From Sphingomonadales bacterium (GTDB taxonomy: Bacteria > Pseudomonadota > Alphaproteobacteria > Sphingomonadales > Sphingomonadaceae), in assembly GCA_025352685.1 (NCBI GenBank), contig JANXSN010000066.1, positions 1-51,572 on the forward strand: a DNA stretch of 51,572 bases, read 5' to 3'. The notes under the pieces are model-generated. The model saw nothing but the letters and a program-made list of their open reading frames with translations. It searched no databases and was not told the DNA's origin. Positions within the stretch are counted from its first letter, which is position 1; every line of letters begins with the position of its first letter. Made by a program: the position numbers and the translations under genes. This document shows positions 44,311-51,572 of the stretch, one piece after another.

Positions 44311-44378
44311 CCGCGTTGGCTGCCATTGCTAAGTACGCCGTGCCGCATTCGTGTCACAGTGCCCTTTGGCAGAGCCAA

Positions 44379-44480
44379 CGGGAGCCAACCCGATCAAGGC
44401 GATTGCGCGGGATCTGAAGCGGTCGCGCGAGTCGGCACGCAACGCGATCCCGGCACCCGAGCAAAAGCGCCGACTACAAC
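44379..44480 (+). pseudogene. Possible IstA-type transposase scrap
   Basis: A plus-strand frame just outside the IS6 end reads PIKAIARDLKRSRESARNAI and PAPEQKRR, close to the HTH start of an IS21-type transposase (AIARxLxxSRxTVRxxIR). There is no start codon and homology fades after about 30 codons. It may be a coincidence of a helix-turn-helix-like string. Confidence 0.3.
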
Positions 44481-44636
44481 TCGGCATAACGACAAAATAT
44501 TGAGGCGCTTGGCAACCGGGCGGCGCCGGATGGTAGCGGCGGTGCCGTGTCCGCCAGACCGTTCGATGGTGCGGCCGAAGACACGATCGCAATGCATTGC
44601 CGCAACGCTTGCCAGTTGCTGCCGCGGTCGCTCCCC

Positions 44637-45788
44637 TCAGCGTGAGCGACCCCGTCCGGCCACCGGCCACAACGCCTGCAACGTGTTGCCGGCGACGACG
44701 TGATAGGTGTCGTACAGGTTCACCGTCGGGTCGCAATGCGGCGCTACCAACGTCACCACTTCGGACAGACTGGGCGCATTCCCTTCAGGGCAGATCAGCG
44801 CGCCATGTTCGTCGCCCATGAAGAAATACTTCGCGCCTTCTGGTGCGCCGGCCAGCACCAACGGCGGTTCGGCATCGGTGGAAAATGCTTTGAAGCCGGC
44901 ATCGAGCGTCACCATGCCGGCGGCATTGTTGCTGACGACACGCGCATCGATCATCAGCGACGTTTCGAACGGCGACGGTCCTTCGGTGGTCAGCGCGCAG
45001 GCCAGATACTGGCTGTCCATGAACACATAGGATCCAACCTGGAGCTCGGTGAACAGGTCAAGCCCGGCGTCGATGCGATGAGTTCCGGTGCCACCACCGG
45101 TGACGATCGACGGTGGGCCGCCAGCTTTGGCCAAGGCGGCGATGACGCTGCGCAGATAATCGGCGCGTTCAGCCATCGCGGTGGCGCGATCGGCATAAGA
45201 CGGCATGTGCTGCTGCATGCCGCAATAATACTGGACTCCGGCGTATATCAGCGAAGGTTCGGCCCGGATGGCGGCCAACACTTCGACGGCGGCAGCCGGT
45301 GAGGCGACGCCGGTGCGCCGGATGCCCGGATCGACATCGATGATCAACGTCAACGGTTTGCCGCCAGCATTTGCGGCACCGTTTGCGGCGGCGATCGCGG
45401 CGACGTTCGCCGGGTTGTCGACCACGCACATCAGGCCTTCGGTCCGGGCGTTCAGCGCTACCAGCCGCGCGATCGCTGGCGGGGACACCACCGGCGAGGT
45501 GATGTGCAGTCCCGTCGTAACGCCGTCATCGGCCAAAGCCTCGGCCTCGCCCAGCTTGGCGCAGCAGCTACCGATCGCCCCGGCGGCAATCTGGCGCCTG
45601 GCGATATCGGGGCTCTTGTGGGTCTTGGCGTGCGGCCGCAGCGCCAGTCCATTAGCGGCCGCAAACGCCGCCATCGTCGCAATGTTGCGGTCGAGCGCCT
45701 CGATATCGACGATTAGCACCGGCGTGTTGAGATCGCGACGCGAACCTTGGCGCCCGATCAAATGGCCATGCAGCTCGAAATCATTCAT
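44637..45788 (-). CDS. D-threonine aldolase/DSD1-family PLP enzyme (fold-type III)
   Basis: The 383 residues belong to the alanine-racemase-like D-serine dehydratase/D-threonine aldolase family. The N-terminal barrel has RPHAKTHKSPDIA with the PLP lysine at 55, and the C-terminal domain has MGDEHGALI and VAPHCDPTVNLYD. The metal-site pair is His351-x-Asp353, as in D-threonine aldolases, rather than His-x-Cys of D-serine dehydratases. This favours retro-aldol cleavage of a D-beta-hydroxy-amino acid to glycine and an aldehyde, by inference. Its ATG overlaps the flavoenzyme stop (ATGA), so the two are coupled. It is the last gene of the cassette. Confidence 0.88.
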   Translation of the reverse strand: MNDFELHGHLIGRQGSRRDLNTPVLIVDIEALDRNIATMAAFAAANGLALRPHAKTHKSPDIARRQIAAGAIGSCCAKLGEAEALADDGVTTGLHITSPVVSPPAIARLVALNARTEGLMCVVDNPANVAAIAAANGAANAGGKPLTLIIDVDPGIRRTGVASPAAAVEVLAAIRAEPSLIYAGVQYYCGMQQHMPSYADRATAMAERADYLRSVIAALAKAGGPPSIVTGGGTGTHRIDAGLDLFTELQVGSYVFMDSQYLACALTTEGPSPFETSLMIDARVVSNNAAGMVTLDAGFKAFSTDAEPPLVLAGAPEGAKYFFMGDEHGALICPEGNAPSLSEVVTLVAPHCDPTVNLYDTYHVVAGNTLQALWPVAGRGRSR

Positions 45789-47077
45789 GCGGCTTTTGCC
45801 TTGCTGATGTCGGCCAGCCCGAACAATTGCGTCATGTGCGCGTTGGCGAATTTCTGGCCGGGGTCAATTCGCTCGCGTACTGCCAGAAAATCGGCAGTCT
45901 TCGGGTACAGGCGGTGCACGTCGGCCGCAGTGAGCGTATGTCGCTTCGCCCAATGCGGCCGGCCGCCGCCGGCTTGGAAGACCTTCTCGATCTCGGCGAA
46001 TTCGTTGCGCCATGGCATCTTGGCATATTGGTGAAACGACACCGACGCTCCGGGGCCAAAACTGAACGGGCTCATCCAGATGTCATCGGCAGCCGCGAGA
46101 CGGAACTCGAACGGAAACGCGATCGGCATCTGGTGCTTGCGGATATAGCTGATCGCATCAGTGAGCGTCGCCAGCCCATTGGCGCGCGGCAGCTCATATT
46201 CCATTTCCTCGAAGCGGATTGTACGCTCCGACGGAAATATCTTGTAGGCCGGGCCGACGCGTCGGCTATCCGGCGAGGAAAACCGCATCATCGCGCGCTG
46301 CAGCGTCGGGATCATCCGCTTCGCTACGATACCCAGATCGCAGATCAAACGGAACACCGTCTCATCGATATCCTTGCTATCGACATAGTGGCCCTCGGGC
46401 GGCACCGGATGCAGCGTCTTGAAAATGACGTGATCGGCATAGGGAAACACAAAGAATTCCATGTGCCGGGTCGCGGCAGCAAGCTCGTCGATCCGCTCGA
46501 TGACTTCGCCGAGCGGCATGCGCGAGACGCGCTCTTCCAGGTGATACGCTGGCAGCACATTGATGCGGATTGCGGTGACGACGCCGAACAGCCCAAGGGA
46601 AAGCCGCTGCGACTGGTACAGGTCGGGGCGCAGCTCCGGGCCGCATTCGATGATCCGGCCATCGGCGCCCATCAGCTTAAAACCGCAGGCTTGGGCTGAG
46701 ATGCTGGCGAGCTCGGCGCCGGTGCCATGGGTGCCGGTCGATGTCGCGCCGGCCAGCGACTGCGGATTGATATCGCCCTGGTTGATCAGTGATAGGCCCT
46801 CGGCCCACAATGCCTCGGTCAACCGGTCGAGACCCCAGCCGGCCGGCGCCCAGACCGTCTTGCGGTCGGGTGCCACCTCGATGGTGCCTTCGTAATCGGT
46901 CATGGAAATCAGTGTGTCATCGGTTTCGCACAACGGCATGAACGAATGGCCAGCGCCGACAACGCGCAACTTGCGAGCGGCGAGCACCAGTGTCGAGAGT
47001 TCTGCCTCGTTGCGCGGGCGGGCAAACACCCGCGGCGTCGACACCACGCTTTCCGACCAGTTTTTCCATTCCGCCAT
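45785..47077 (-). CDS. FAD-linked sugar-lactone/alditol oxidase-type flavoenzyme
   Basis: The 430 residues combine an FAD-binding PCMH domain (LRVVGAGHSFMPLCETDD with His44 suited to covalent FAD; INQGDINPQSLAGATSTGTHGTG) and an ALO C-terminal domain (GRPHWAKRHTL). Relatives oxidise hydroxyls of lactones or polyols with oxygen or another acceptor. I chose ATG 47077, which has GGAG seven bases upstream; the longer frame to 47218 would run into tetR. With no signal peptide it is cytosolic. Its stop overlaps the start of the aldolase-like gene, suggesting consecutive steps. Confidence 0.9.
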   Translation of the reverse strand: MAEWKNWSESVVSTPRVFARPRNEAELSTLVLAARKLRVVGAGHSFMPLCETDDTLISMTDYEGTIEVAPDRKTVWAPAGWGLDRLTEALWAEGLSLINQGDINPQSLAGATSTGTHGTGAELASISAQACGFKLMGADGRIIECGPELRPDLYQSQRLSLGLFGVVTAIRINVLPAYHLEERVSRMPLGEVIERIDELAAATRHMEFFVFPYADHVIFKTLHPVPPEGHYVDSKDIDETVFRLICDLGIVAKRMIPTLQRAMMRFSSPDSRRVGPAYKIFPSERTIRFEEMEYELPRANGLATLTDAISYIRKHQMPIAFPFEFRLAAADDIWMSPFSFGPGASVSFHQYAKMPWRNEFAEIEKVFQAGGGRPHWAKRHTLTAADVHRLYPKTADFLAVRERIDPGQKFANAHMTQLFGLADISKAKAA

Positions 47078-47097
47078 GACGCATCTCCAACTCAAAT

Positions 47098-47113
47098 AAT
47101 AGCTAAAGCTACC
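47098..47113. promoter_or_regulatory. Candidate TetR operator, internal site
   Basis: On the minus strand this reads GGTAGCTTTAGCTATT, matching AGTAGCTTTTACTACT at 51211-51226 in 12 of 16 positions. It lies between the tetR stop and the flavoenzyme start and could give the last two genes their own regulated promoter. Confidence 0.5.
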
Positions 47114-47114
47114 G

Positions 47115-47747
47115 TTATCGCAACTGCTCAAAATAAAGCGCAAACAACAGGCATGTCTCGCGGATGATGATGTCGGCTTCGCGATCGGGTTCCTCGACAA
47201 CCATCTCGGATGCGGCATATCCGAGTTCGACGATCATGCGCATCGCAGCGCGCAGGCGTACAGCTGGAATCGCCGGGAAGTGCGGCCGCACAGCGCTGTA
47301 AAAGCGGTCGGCAATCATGTCGCGAGAGATGAAGCGCAACTCCTGAAGCATCGGCACGGCGCGCAAGGCCCTTCCTATGGCGACGCCGCCGGGAAAACGC
47401 TGGGCGATGGCGACCATCTCGCGCTGGTTTGCGATGCTTTTGGCCAGGCGTTCCTCGAACGTGGCGCCCGTCAGGCCGCCTGCCTCGAGCCAGGCGATGA
47501 CGACATCGTCCTGTGCCGTCATCAGCCGATCGCCGAGTACCTTCAGGATCGCATATTTGTTGGGAAAATAACGATACAGCGCCGGCGGGGTCAGCCCGGC
47601 GCGTTTGCAGATGGCGTTGGTCGTCAGCTGCTCAAAACCCATGTCGCACAACATCTCGCCGGCAGTCTGCAACACCAGTTCATAGGTGTCCTGCGCACGC
47701 GCCTGTGTCGGTTGCAGCTTTGCCTCAAGCGGAATGGCGATATTCAT
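47115..47747 (-). CDS. TetR-family regulator inside the cassette
   Basis: The 210 residues begin with a TetR HTH: DTYELVLQTAGEMLCDMGFE, QLTTNAICKRAGLTPPALYRYFPNKYAILKVLGDRL. The C-terminal part is a helical ligand domain without recognisable specificity. ATG 47747 lies 9 bases after the MFS stop. Matching candidate operators in front of the TonB gene and of the flavoenzyme gene suggest that it represses the whole cassette until the substrate or a product binds. Confidence 0.92.
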   Translation of the reverse strand: MNIAIPLEAKLQPTQARAQDTYELVLQTAGEMLCDMGFEQLTTNAICKRAGLTPPALYRYFPNKYAILKVLGDRLMTAQDDVVIAWLEAGGLTGATFEERLAKSIANQREMVAIAQRFPGGVAIGRALRAVPMLQELRFISRDMIADRFYSAVRPHFPAIPAVRLRAAMRMIVELGYAASEMVVEEPDREADIIIRETCLLFALYFEQLR

Positions 47748-47756
47748 GGCGTCTCT

Positions 47757-48944
47757 TTAGGCCGAGCGACGGGTGAAGTGCAGTCCTGCGACAATGGCGA
47801 TGCAGCCGACTGCCAGCGCCGCCGCCATGCCGAGCGATCCGCGAACATCACCATCGCTCACTACCAATGAGCCAAGAAATGGCCCAAGGCTGCAACCGAG
47901 CAGCGACGCCGCCGGCCCGAGCAAGGCCGCGCCCCGGCTTGGATCGGCTTCAATCGCCAGGGGCGTGAAGAACGGCGCCGCAAAGATCCACGCGAAGCCG
48001 AACACCGCCGAGGCGAGCAGGAACAGTGGCGCCGCCGGCAAGACAGCGAACACGCCGAGTGCCGCGATCATGACGACGATCGCGGCAAACAGAGCCCAAA
48101 CCCATGCGATGCGCCCGGCGATCAACGTTGCCACGGTGCCACCGGCTACCTGCGCCGCCAGCGACAGCGAGATTGCCGTGCCGGCGACTGCGGGAGCATG
48201 GCCCGATTGCCGCGACAAGGGTTCGACGTAGATCCACATGGCGAGGATGAAGGCCTGGAACAGCAGCACCGCCGCCAGCGCCACCCAGCCGCGGAATGGC
48301 GGTAGACGCTTTTCGGTGGTGCCATCGGCCTCCTCCGCAATGGCTGCATAGCGCGCCGGCACCAGAAATCCAGCAATCGCCGTCGCCAGCCCCAGCCCCG
48401 CGAGGCAGCGAAAGCCGCCATCGACGCCCCAGCGCGCCAGCACCAGCGCACTGATCGCCGCCACCATCACCAGTTGCGCCAGCGTCTGCGTCGTCATGTA
48501 GATGCCAGCGCCACGTTCGGGGCGTGGCGAGCGCACGATCATGCCGGTGACCAGCCAGATCAGCACGCCGCTCGGGACGCCGATCAGACCGCGCACCAGG
48601 ATCAGCGTGTCACCGGAGACCCGCGCCGTCGCTTCATTGAGCAGCGCCATCGCTAGCCCGCAAACCACCGCGACCCAGCGCAGGTGGCGAATACCAAGCA
48701 ATGGACCGGCGAGCGCCGCTGCCACGCCCATGGCCAGCAATTCCGCCGTGCCGGCCTGGCCCAGTTGTGCCGCCGTCAGCCGGCCGAAGCCTTCGAGGCC
48801 ACCGAGCAGCAGCGGTCCGACGCCGGCGAACATCACGCCCGCGATGCCGACGAAATAGGTTGCGATTCCTTCGGTACGGCTCGGAACCGGACCGATCCAG
48901 CCGTGATGGCGCGTGTCGCCAGCCAATAGCGCCTCAGCGGTCAA
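47757..48944 (-). CDS. MFS transporter of the cassette
   Basis: The 395 residues form about twelve transmembrane segments in two halves of six, typical of MFS carriers. Examples are GIATYFVGIAGVMFAGVGPLLLGG at the start and ALFAAIVVMIAALGVFAVL late. The start is TTG 48944, overlapping the receptor stop in TTGA; no better start is near. As the partner of an outer-membrane receptor and two enzymes it most likely imports the substrate into the cytosol, though export cannot be excluded. Confidence 0.85.
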   Translation of the reverse strand: MTAEALLAGDTRHHGWIGPVPSRTEGIATYFVGIAGVMFAGVGPLLLGGLEGFGRLTAAQLGQAGTAELLAMGVAAALAGPLLGIRHLRWVAVVCGLAMALLNEATARVSGDTLILVRGLIGVPSGVLIWLVTGMIVRSPRPERGAGIYMTTQTLAQLVMVAAISALVLARWGVDGGFRCLAGLGLATAIAGFLVPARYAAIAEEADGTTEKRLPPFRGWVALAAVLLFQAFILAMWIYVEPLSRQSGHAPAVAGTAISLSLAAQVAGGTVATLIAGRIAWVWALFAAIVVMIAALGVFAVLPAAPLFLLASAVFGFAWIFAAPFFTPLAIEADPSRGAALLGPAASLLGCSLGPFLGSLVVSDGDVRGSLGMAAALAVGCIAIVAGLHFTRRSA

Positions 48945-51175
48945 TATTTTACGCGTGCGTACAGGCCATAAGTACGCGGGATGCCGACGCTGAAGATGTC
49001 GAAGCCGAGGCCCGGGATCGGCGTGATGTCGCTGATATTAGTCGTGTTGAACAAGTTGCGGCCCCAGATGCCGAATTCGTAATTGGCCAGCTTCACGCCA
49101 AGCTGACCGTTGACGAAGGTGCGGTTCTTGTCGGACAACCGCTCGGTGTTGGCGGTGTCGAAGAAGATGCTCGACCGATAGGTGAAATCGGCCTGGGCCA
49201 CCACAGTACCAAAACTGACCGGCGCCTCGTAGCGTGCGGTGCCGTTCATGCTGAGCTTGGGCGCCGACGGCAGGGTGTTGCCAGAATAGTCTCTGCCTGC
49301 GGAAACGAAATTCCGATACTCGGCGTGCAGTAACGACACGCCCAGCGACAGGTCGAGGCCCTTCAGCGGCGTCGCCGAAAATTCCGCCTCGCCGCCATAG
49401 ATGCGCGCTGCCGAGGCGTTGGTGAACAGCTGGACGGTCAATTCGCCGCGCTGGATCGCTGTATAGACCTGCAAATCCTTGTAGTCGTAATAGAAGGCCG
49501 AGAAATTGGCGCGCAGCCGGCGATCGAAAAATTCAGTCTTGGCGCCGACTTCATAAGCGTTGACCTTTTCATCGCGATACGGTCCCAGATCGGCGGGGTC
49601 GGTGGTCTGGCCGCTGAAGAATCCGCCGCTTTTCGTGCCACGATTATAGCTGGCATAGAGCAGCAGGTCGTCGGTCGCCTTGTATTGCAGGCCCAGGCGT
49701 CCCGACAGCGACTTAAAGCTTTTCGACTGGTCGAAGGTGAAAAGCGGGATCGCGCCATTTTCGGCATTGCTGAAATAATGAAACGCCTTGTCATCGATGG
49801 CGTAGCGCAGGCCGAGCGTCAGCGTTAGTTTTTCGGTCAGGTCGTAATCGGCCTGGCTGAAGACCGCATAGCTGCGGGTCTTCTGCGTCAACGGCCAGCC
49901 GAACAGCGCGATGCTGTTGGCAGGATCGGCGCCGCTTGGGTTTTCTGGGGTAGGATTCCGCAGCGCCCGTAGGATGTCATACTGCGAATTGTTGTTGAGG
50001 TCGTCGTACGAATAAAAGGCGCCGACGACATAACGCAACCCGGTCTTGTTGTTTGACTGCAACCGGAATTCCTGGCTGGTGGTCTTTTGCCGGGCGATAT
50101 AGCTCGCCGTGATGATCGGCAGCGGGTTGGCGTCAGTTTCTTCCTGGTCATTGCGATCGGCGTGCTGGTAGCCTGTGACCGACACGAGACTGACCGGGCC
50201 GAGGTCCCAGGTTAGAGTATTGGCGACGCTCCACAATTTGACGACATCGCGACCGAGGAACTGATAGTCGCCTTGGTAAAGGTTCTTGCTGGTATTGGCG
50301 TAACCGAGGACGTTGCTGCACTGGCCGGACGTGTAAAATCCCGGCGCACACAGGCCGTCGGGGCCGGTGGCGGTAGCCGTATTCGGTTGCAGTGAGCGGT
50401 TGTAGGCGAGGATCGAACCGCCGTGTGACTGGTTTACGCTAACCGTCAGATCGTCGGTGACAGTCTCGGTCGGGGTCCAGCGCAGCGCACCGCGCAATGC
50501 CCAGCGATTTGTGTTGTTGCCAGTCTGGCCGGTTGTACGATCGAGCGTATAGCCGTCGTTTTTCGAGAACAGCCCTGAAATCCTGGCATCGAGCTTGCCC
50601 GGCACGATCGGGCCGCCGACGCCGCCCTGAAGATCGATCGAATTGAAGCGGCCATATTCGGCGGCGCCGTCGATCGACAGTTCGTCGGTCGGCTTTTTGG
50701 TCGTGACGTTGATGGCGCCACCGGTGGTGTTGCGGCCATATAACGTGCCTTGTGGACCGCGCAGCACCTCGACCTGCTGGAGGTCGTAGAAGCTTGCCAG
50801 CTGCGCCAGTGGCGAACTGACATAGATGCCATCGACATAGATGCCGACAGCGCTAGCGGTCGACGGGTTGAAATCGTTGACGCCGACGCCGCGGATGAAG
50901 ATGCGCGGATTGGCGGCATTGTCGTCAGTCTTGATCTGCAGGCCCGGTGCGATGCCCGACAGCCCGAGCAGATTGCCGACACCCTTGTTGCGCAATGTCT
51001 CGGCGGTCAGCGCGGTAATGGCGATCGGCACGTCCTGGAGGTTTTCGCTGCGCTTTTGTGCGGTGACGACGATTTCCTGGACGGCGTTGTCCGGAGCGAC
51101 CGCCTGTGCCAGCACCGGCCCCGCCAGTGCCGATGATGCCAAAGCTGCAAGACCGATGCGGCCAGACCTGCCCAT
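48941..51175 (-). CDS. TonB-dependent receptor of the cassette (FyuA-like)
   Basis: The 744 residues have a signal peptide (to about ALAGPVLAQA), a TonB box-like EIVVTAQKR, the plug (ENLQDVPIAITALTAETLRN, VGIYVDGIYVSS, QQVEVLRGPQGTLYGRNTTG) and a barrel ending in YGLYARVKY with the terminal aromatic. This subgroup is greatly expanded in sphingomonads and often sits with catabolic genes for plant or xenobiotic aromatics. It is the first gene of a five-gene minus-strand operon. A palindrome 35 bases upstream is the likely TetR operator. Confidence 0.94.
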   Translation of the reverse strand: MGRSGRIGLAALASSALAGPVLAQAVAPDNAVQEIVVTAQKRSENLQDVPIAITALTAETLRNKGVGNLLGLSGIAPGLQIKTDDNAANPRIFIRGVGVNDFNPSTASAVGIYVDGIYVSSPLAQLASFYDLQQVEVLRGPQGTLYGRNTTGGAINVTTKKPTDELSIDGAAEYGRFNSIDLQGGVGGPIVPGKLDARISGLFSKNDGYTLDRTTGQTGNNTNRWALRGALRWTPTETVTDDLTVSVNQSHGGSILAYNRSLQPNTATATGPDGLCAPGFYTSGQCSNVLGYANTSKNLYQGDYQFLGRDVVKLWSVANTLTWDLGPVSLVSVTGYQHADRNDQEETDANPLPIITASYIARQKTTSQEFRLQSNNKTGLRYVVGAFYSYDDLNNNSQYDILRALRNPTPENPSGADPANSIALFGWPLTQKTRSYAVFSQADYDLTEKLTLTLGLRYAIDDKAFHYFSNAENGAIPLFTFDQSKSFKSLSGRLGLQYKATDDLLLYASYNRGTKSGGFFSGQTTDPADLGPYRDEKVNAYEVGAKTEFFDRRLRANFSAFYYDYKDLQVYTAIQRGELTVQLFTNASAARIYGGEAEFSATPLKGLDLSLGVSLLHAEYRNFVSAGRDYSGNTLPSAPKLSMNGTARYEAPVSFGTVVAQADFTYRSSIFFDTANTERLSDKNRTFVNGQLGVKLANYEFGIWGRNLFNTTNISDITPIPGLGFDIFSVGIPRTYGLYARVKY

Positions 51176-51210
51176 GAACTTACCCCCTGTTACAAGTCCC
51201 TAAAAAGTAA

Positions 51211-51226
51211 AGTAGCTTTTACTACT
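51211..51226. promoter_or_regulatory. Candidate TetR operator, promoter site
   Basis: AGTAGCTTTTACTACT has inverted arms AGTAG/CTACT around a six-base centre, 35 bases upstream of the TonB-receptor start. It shares 12 of 16 positions with the site at 47098-47113. Confidence 0.6.
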
Positions 51227-51456
51227 CTTGGCGCAAGTCCAAAATGTCGCAGGGCACTGTCAAGGTTGTGGATCGACGTCGAAAGCTGGACCCCCGTCAC
51301 CGATCTGATAAGTAACTGACAAAATGGGAGAAAAAAGGTCATCGCGAGGGGTCCCAAGCAGTATCGATTTTAGATTTGCTAGCGCTCATAGATCGCGCGA
51401 GACGGCTTTGTCGGACCAAAGTGGTAGATGCCGCAGGGCGATGTTAGCGAGCAAGG

Positions 51457-51572
51457 ATGAGCCGCAAATCGAGGGCCAAGCCGGCCAATCCGTTTCGATG
51501 TTTCAACTCGTCACCGGAGGTAATCCGCTTGGTAGTGCTGATGTACGTCCGGTTTCCCTTGTTGCTGCGCAA
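51457..51572 (+). CDS. IS6-family transposase, N-terminal part (runs off window)
   Basis: The plus strand opens at ATG 51457 and runs without a stop to the window end, 38 codons. It reads MSRKSRAKPANPFRCFNSSP, EVIRLVVLMYVRF and PLLLRN. This is the IS6 N-terminus, similar to but distinct from the copy at 43936-44310. A likely element end GGCTTTGTC lies at about 51404. It points away from the cassette, mirror-like to the other copy. The short length prevents judging whether it is intact. Confidence 0.82.
   Translation, partial: MSRKSRAKPANPFRCFNSSPEVIRLVVLMYVRFPLLLR

Noticed and set aside
1-51572. CRISPR array or toxin-antitoxin locus
   Set aside because: I saw no regularly spaced direct repeats, cas-like genes or small paired toxin-antitoxin frames in the window.

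Overview
The window reads as alphaproteobacterial chromosome, most likely Sphingomonadales. The grounds are the gene families and their style: Oar-type and FyuA-like TonB receptors, an N-terminally extended uS9, a tlyA-dxs pair, a CtaA/COX15-type heme A synthase, a NodT-type outer-membrane factor, and a sphingomonad-type ECF sigma remnant. I name the lineage from protein character only; no search was run.

Positions 1-18990 are mostly core genome. A cut IS21 istA and tRNA-Gln(TTG) come first. Then follow ilvE with a divergent MarR regulator, a secreted nine-repeat glycine-zipper protein, ybjN-proC, two fused pseudogene stubs (ECF sigma and DUF1223), ubiK, tspO, dxs-tlyA, a GNAT acetyltransferase, merC with a Zur-like regulator, half of an MFS carrier, ctaA, an SDR, a membrane diguanylate cyclase, rplM-rpsI and fhs. 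Positions 19106-22720 hold a glycosyltransferase fused to an alpha-barrel domain, next to a GH130 enzyme. Positions 22842-27698 hold a TetR-controlled OMF-EmrA-EmrB efflux operon with two copies of a candidate operator.

Positions 27916-42278 form a coherent oligosaccharide-utilisation locus on the minus strand. It contains a CUT1 ABC ATPase, a LacI regulator with two strong operators in front, an Oar-like TonB receptor, a GH144-like endoglycanase, a substrate-binding lipoprotein, two permeases, a large discoidin/(alpha/alpha)6 hydrolase and a GH1 beta-glucosidase. Five of these genes are coupled by four-base ATGA overlaps. Beta-1,2-glucan or a related beta-glucan is the best substrate guess.

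Positions 42736-44480 are a mobile-element graveyard around tRNA-Gly(TCC): a frameshifted tyrosine-recombinase tail, IS3, IS110 and IS6 remnants, and a possible IstA scrap. Beyond it lies a compact five-gene minus-strand cassette (44637-51175): TonB receptor, MFS carrier, TetR regulator, sugar-lactone-oxidase-type flavoenzyme and a D-threonine-aldolase-like PLP enzyme. A second, different IS6 transposase opens at 51457 in the opposite orientation. The cassette is thus bracketed by IS6-family ends and carries two matching candidate TetR operators. It is the best candidate here for an uncharacterised acquired catabolic system: uptake, oxidation of an alcohol, then retro-aldol cleavage of a beta-hydroxy-amino acid.
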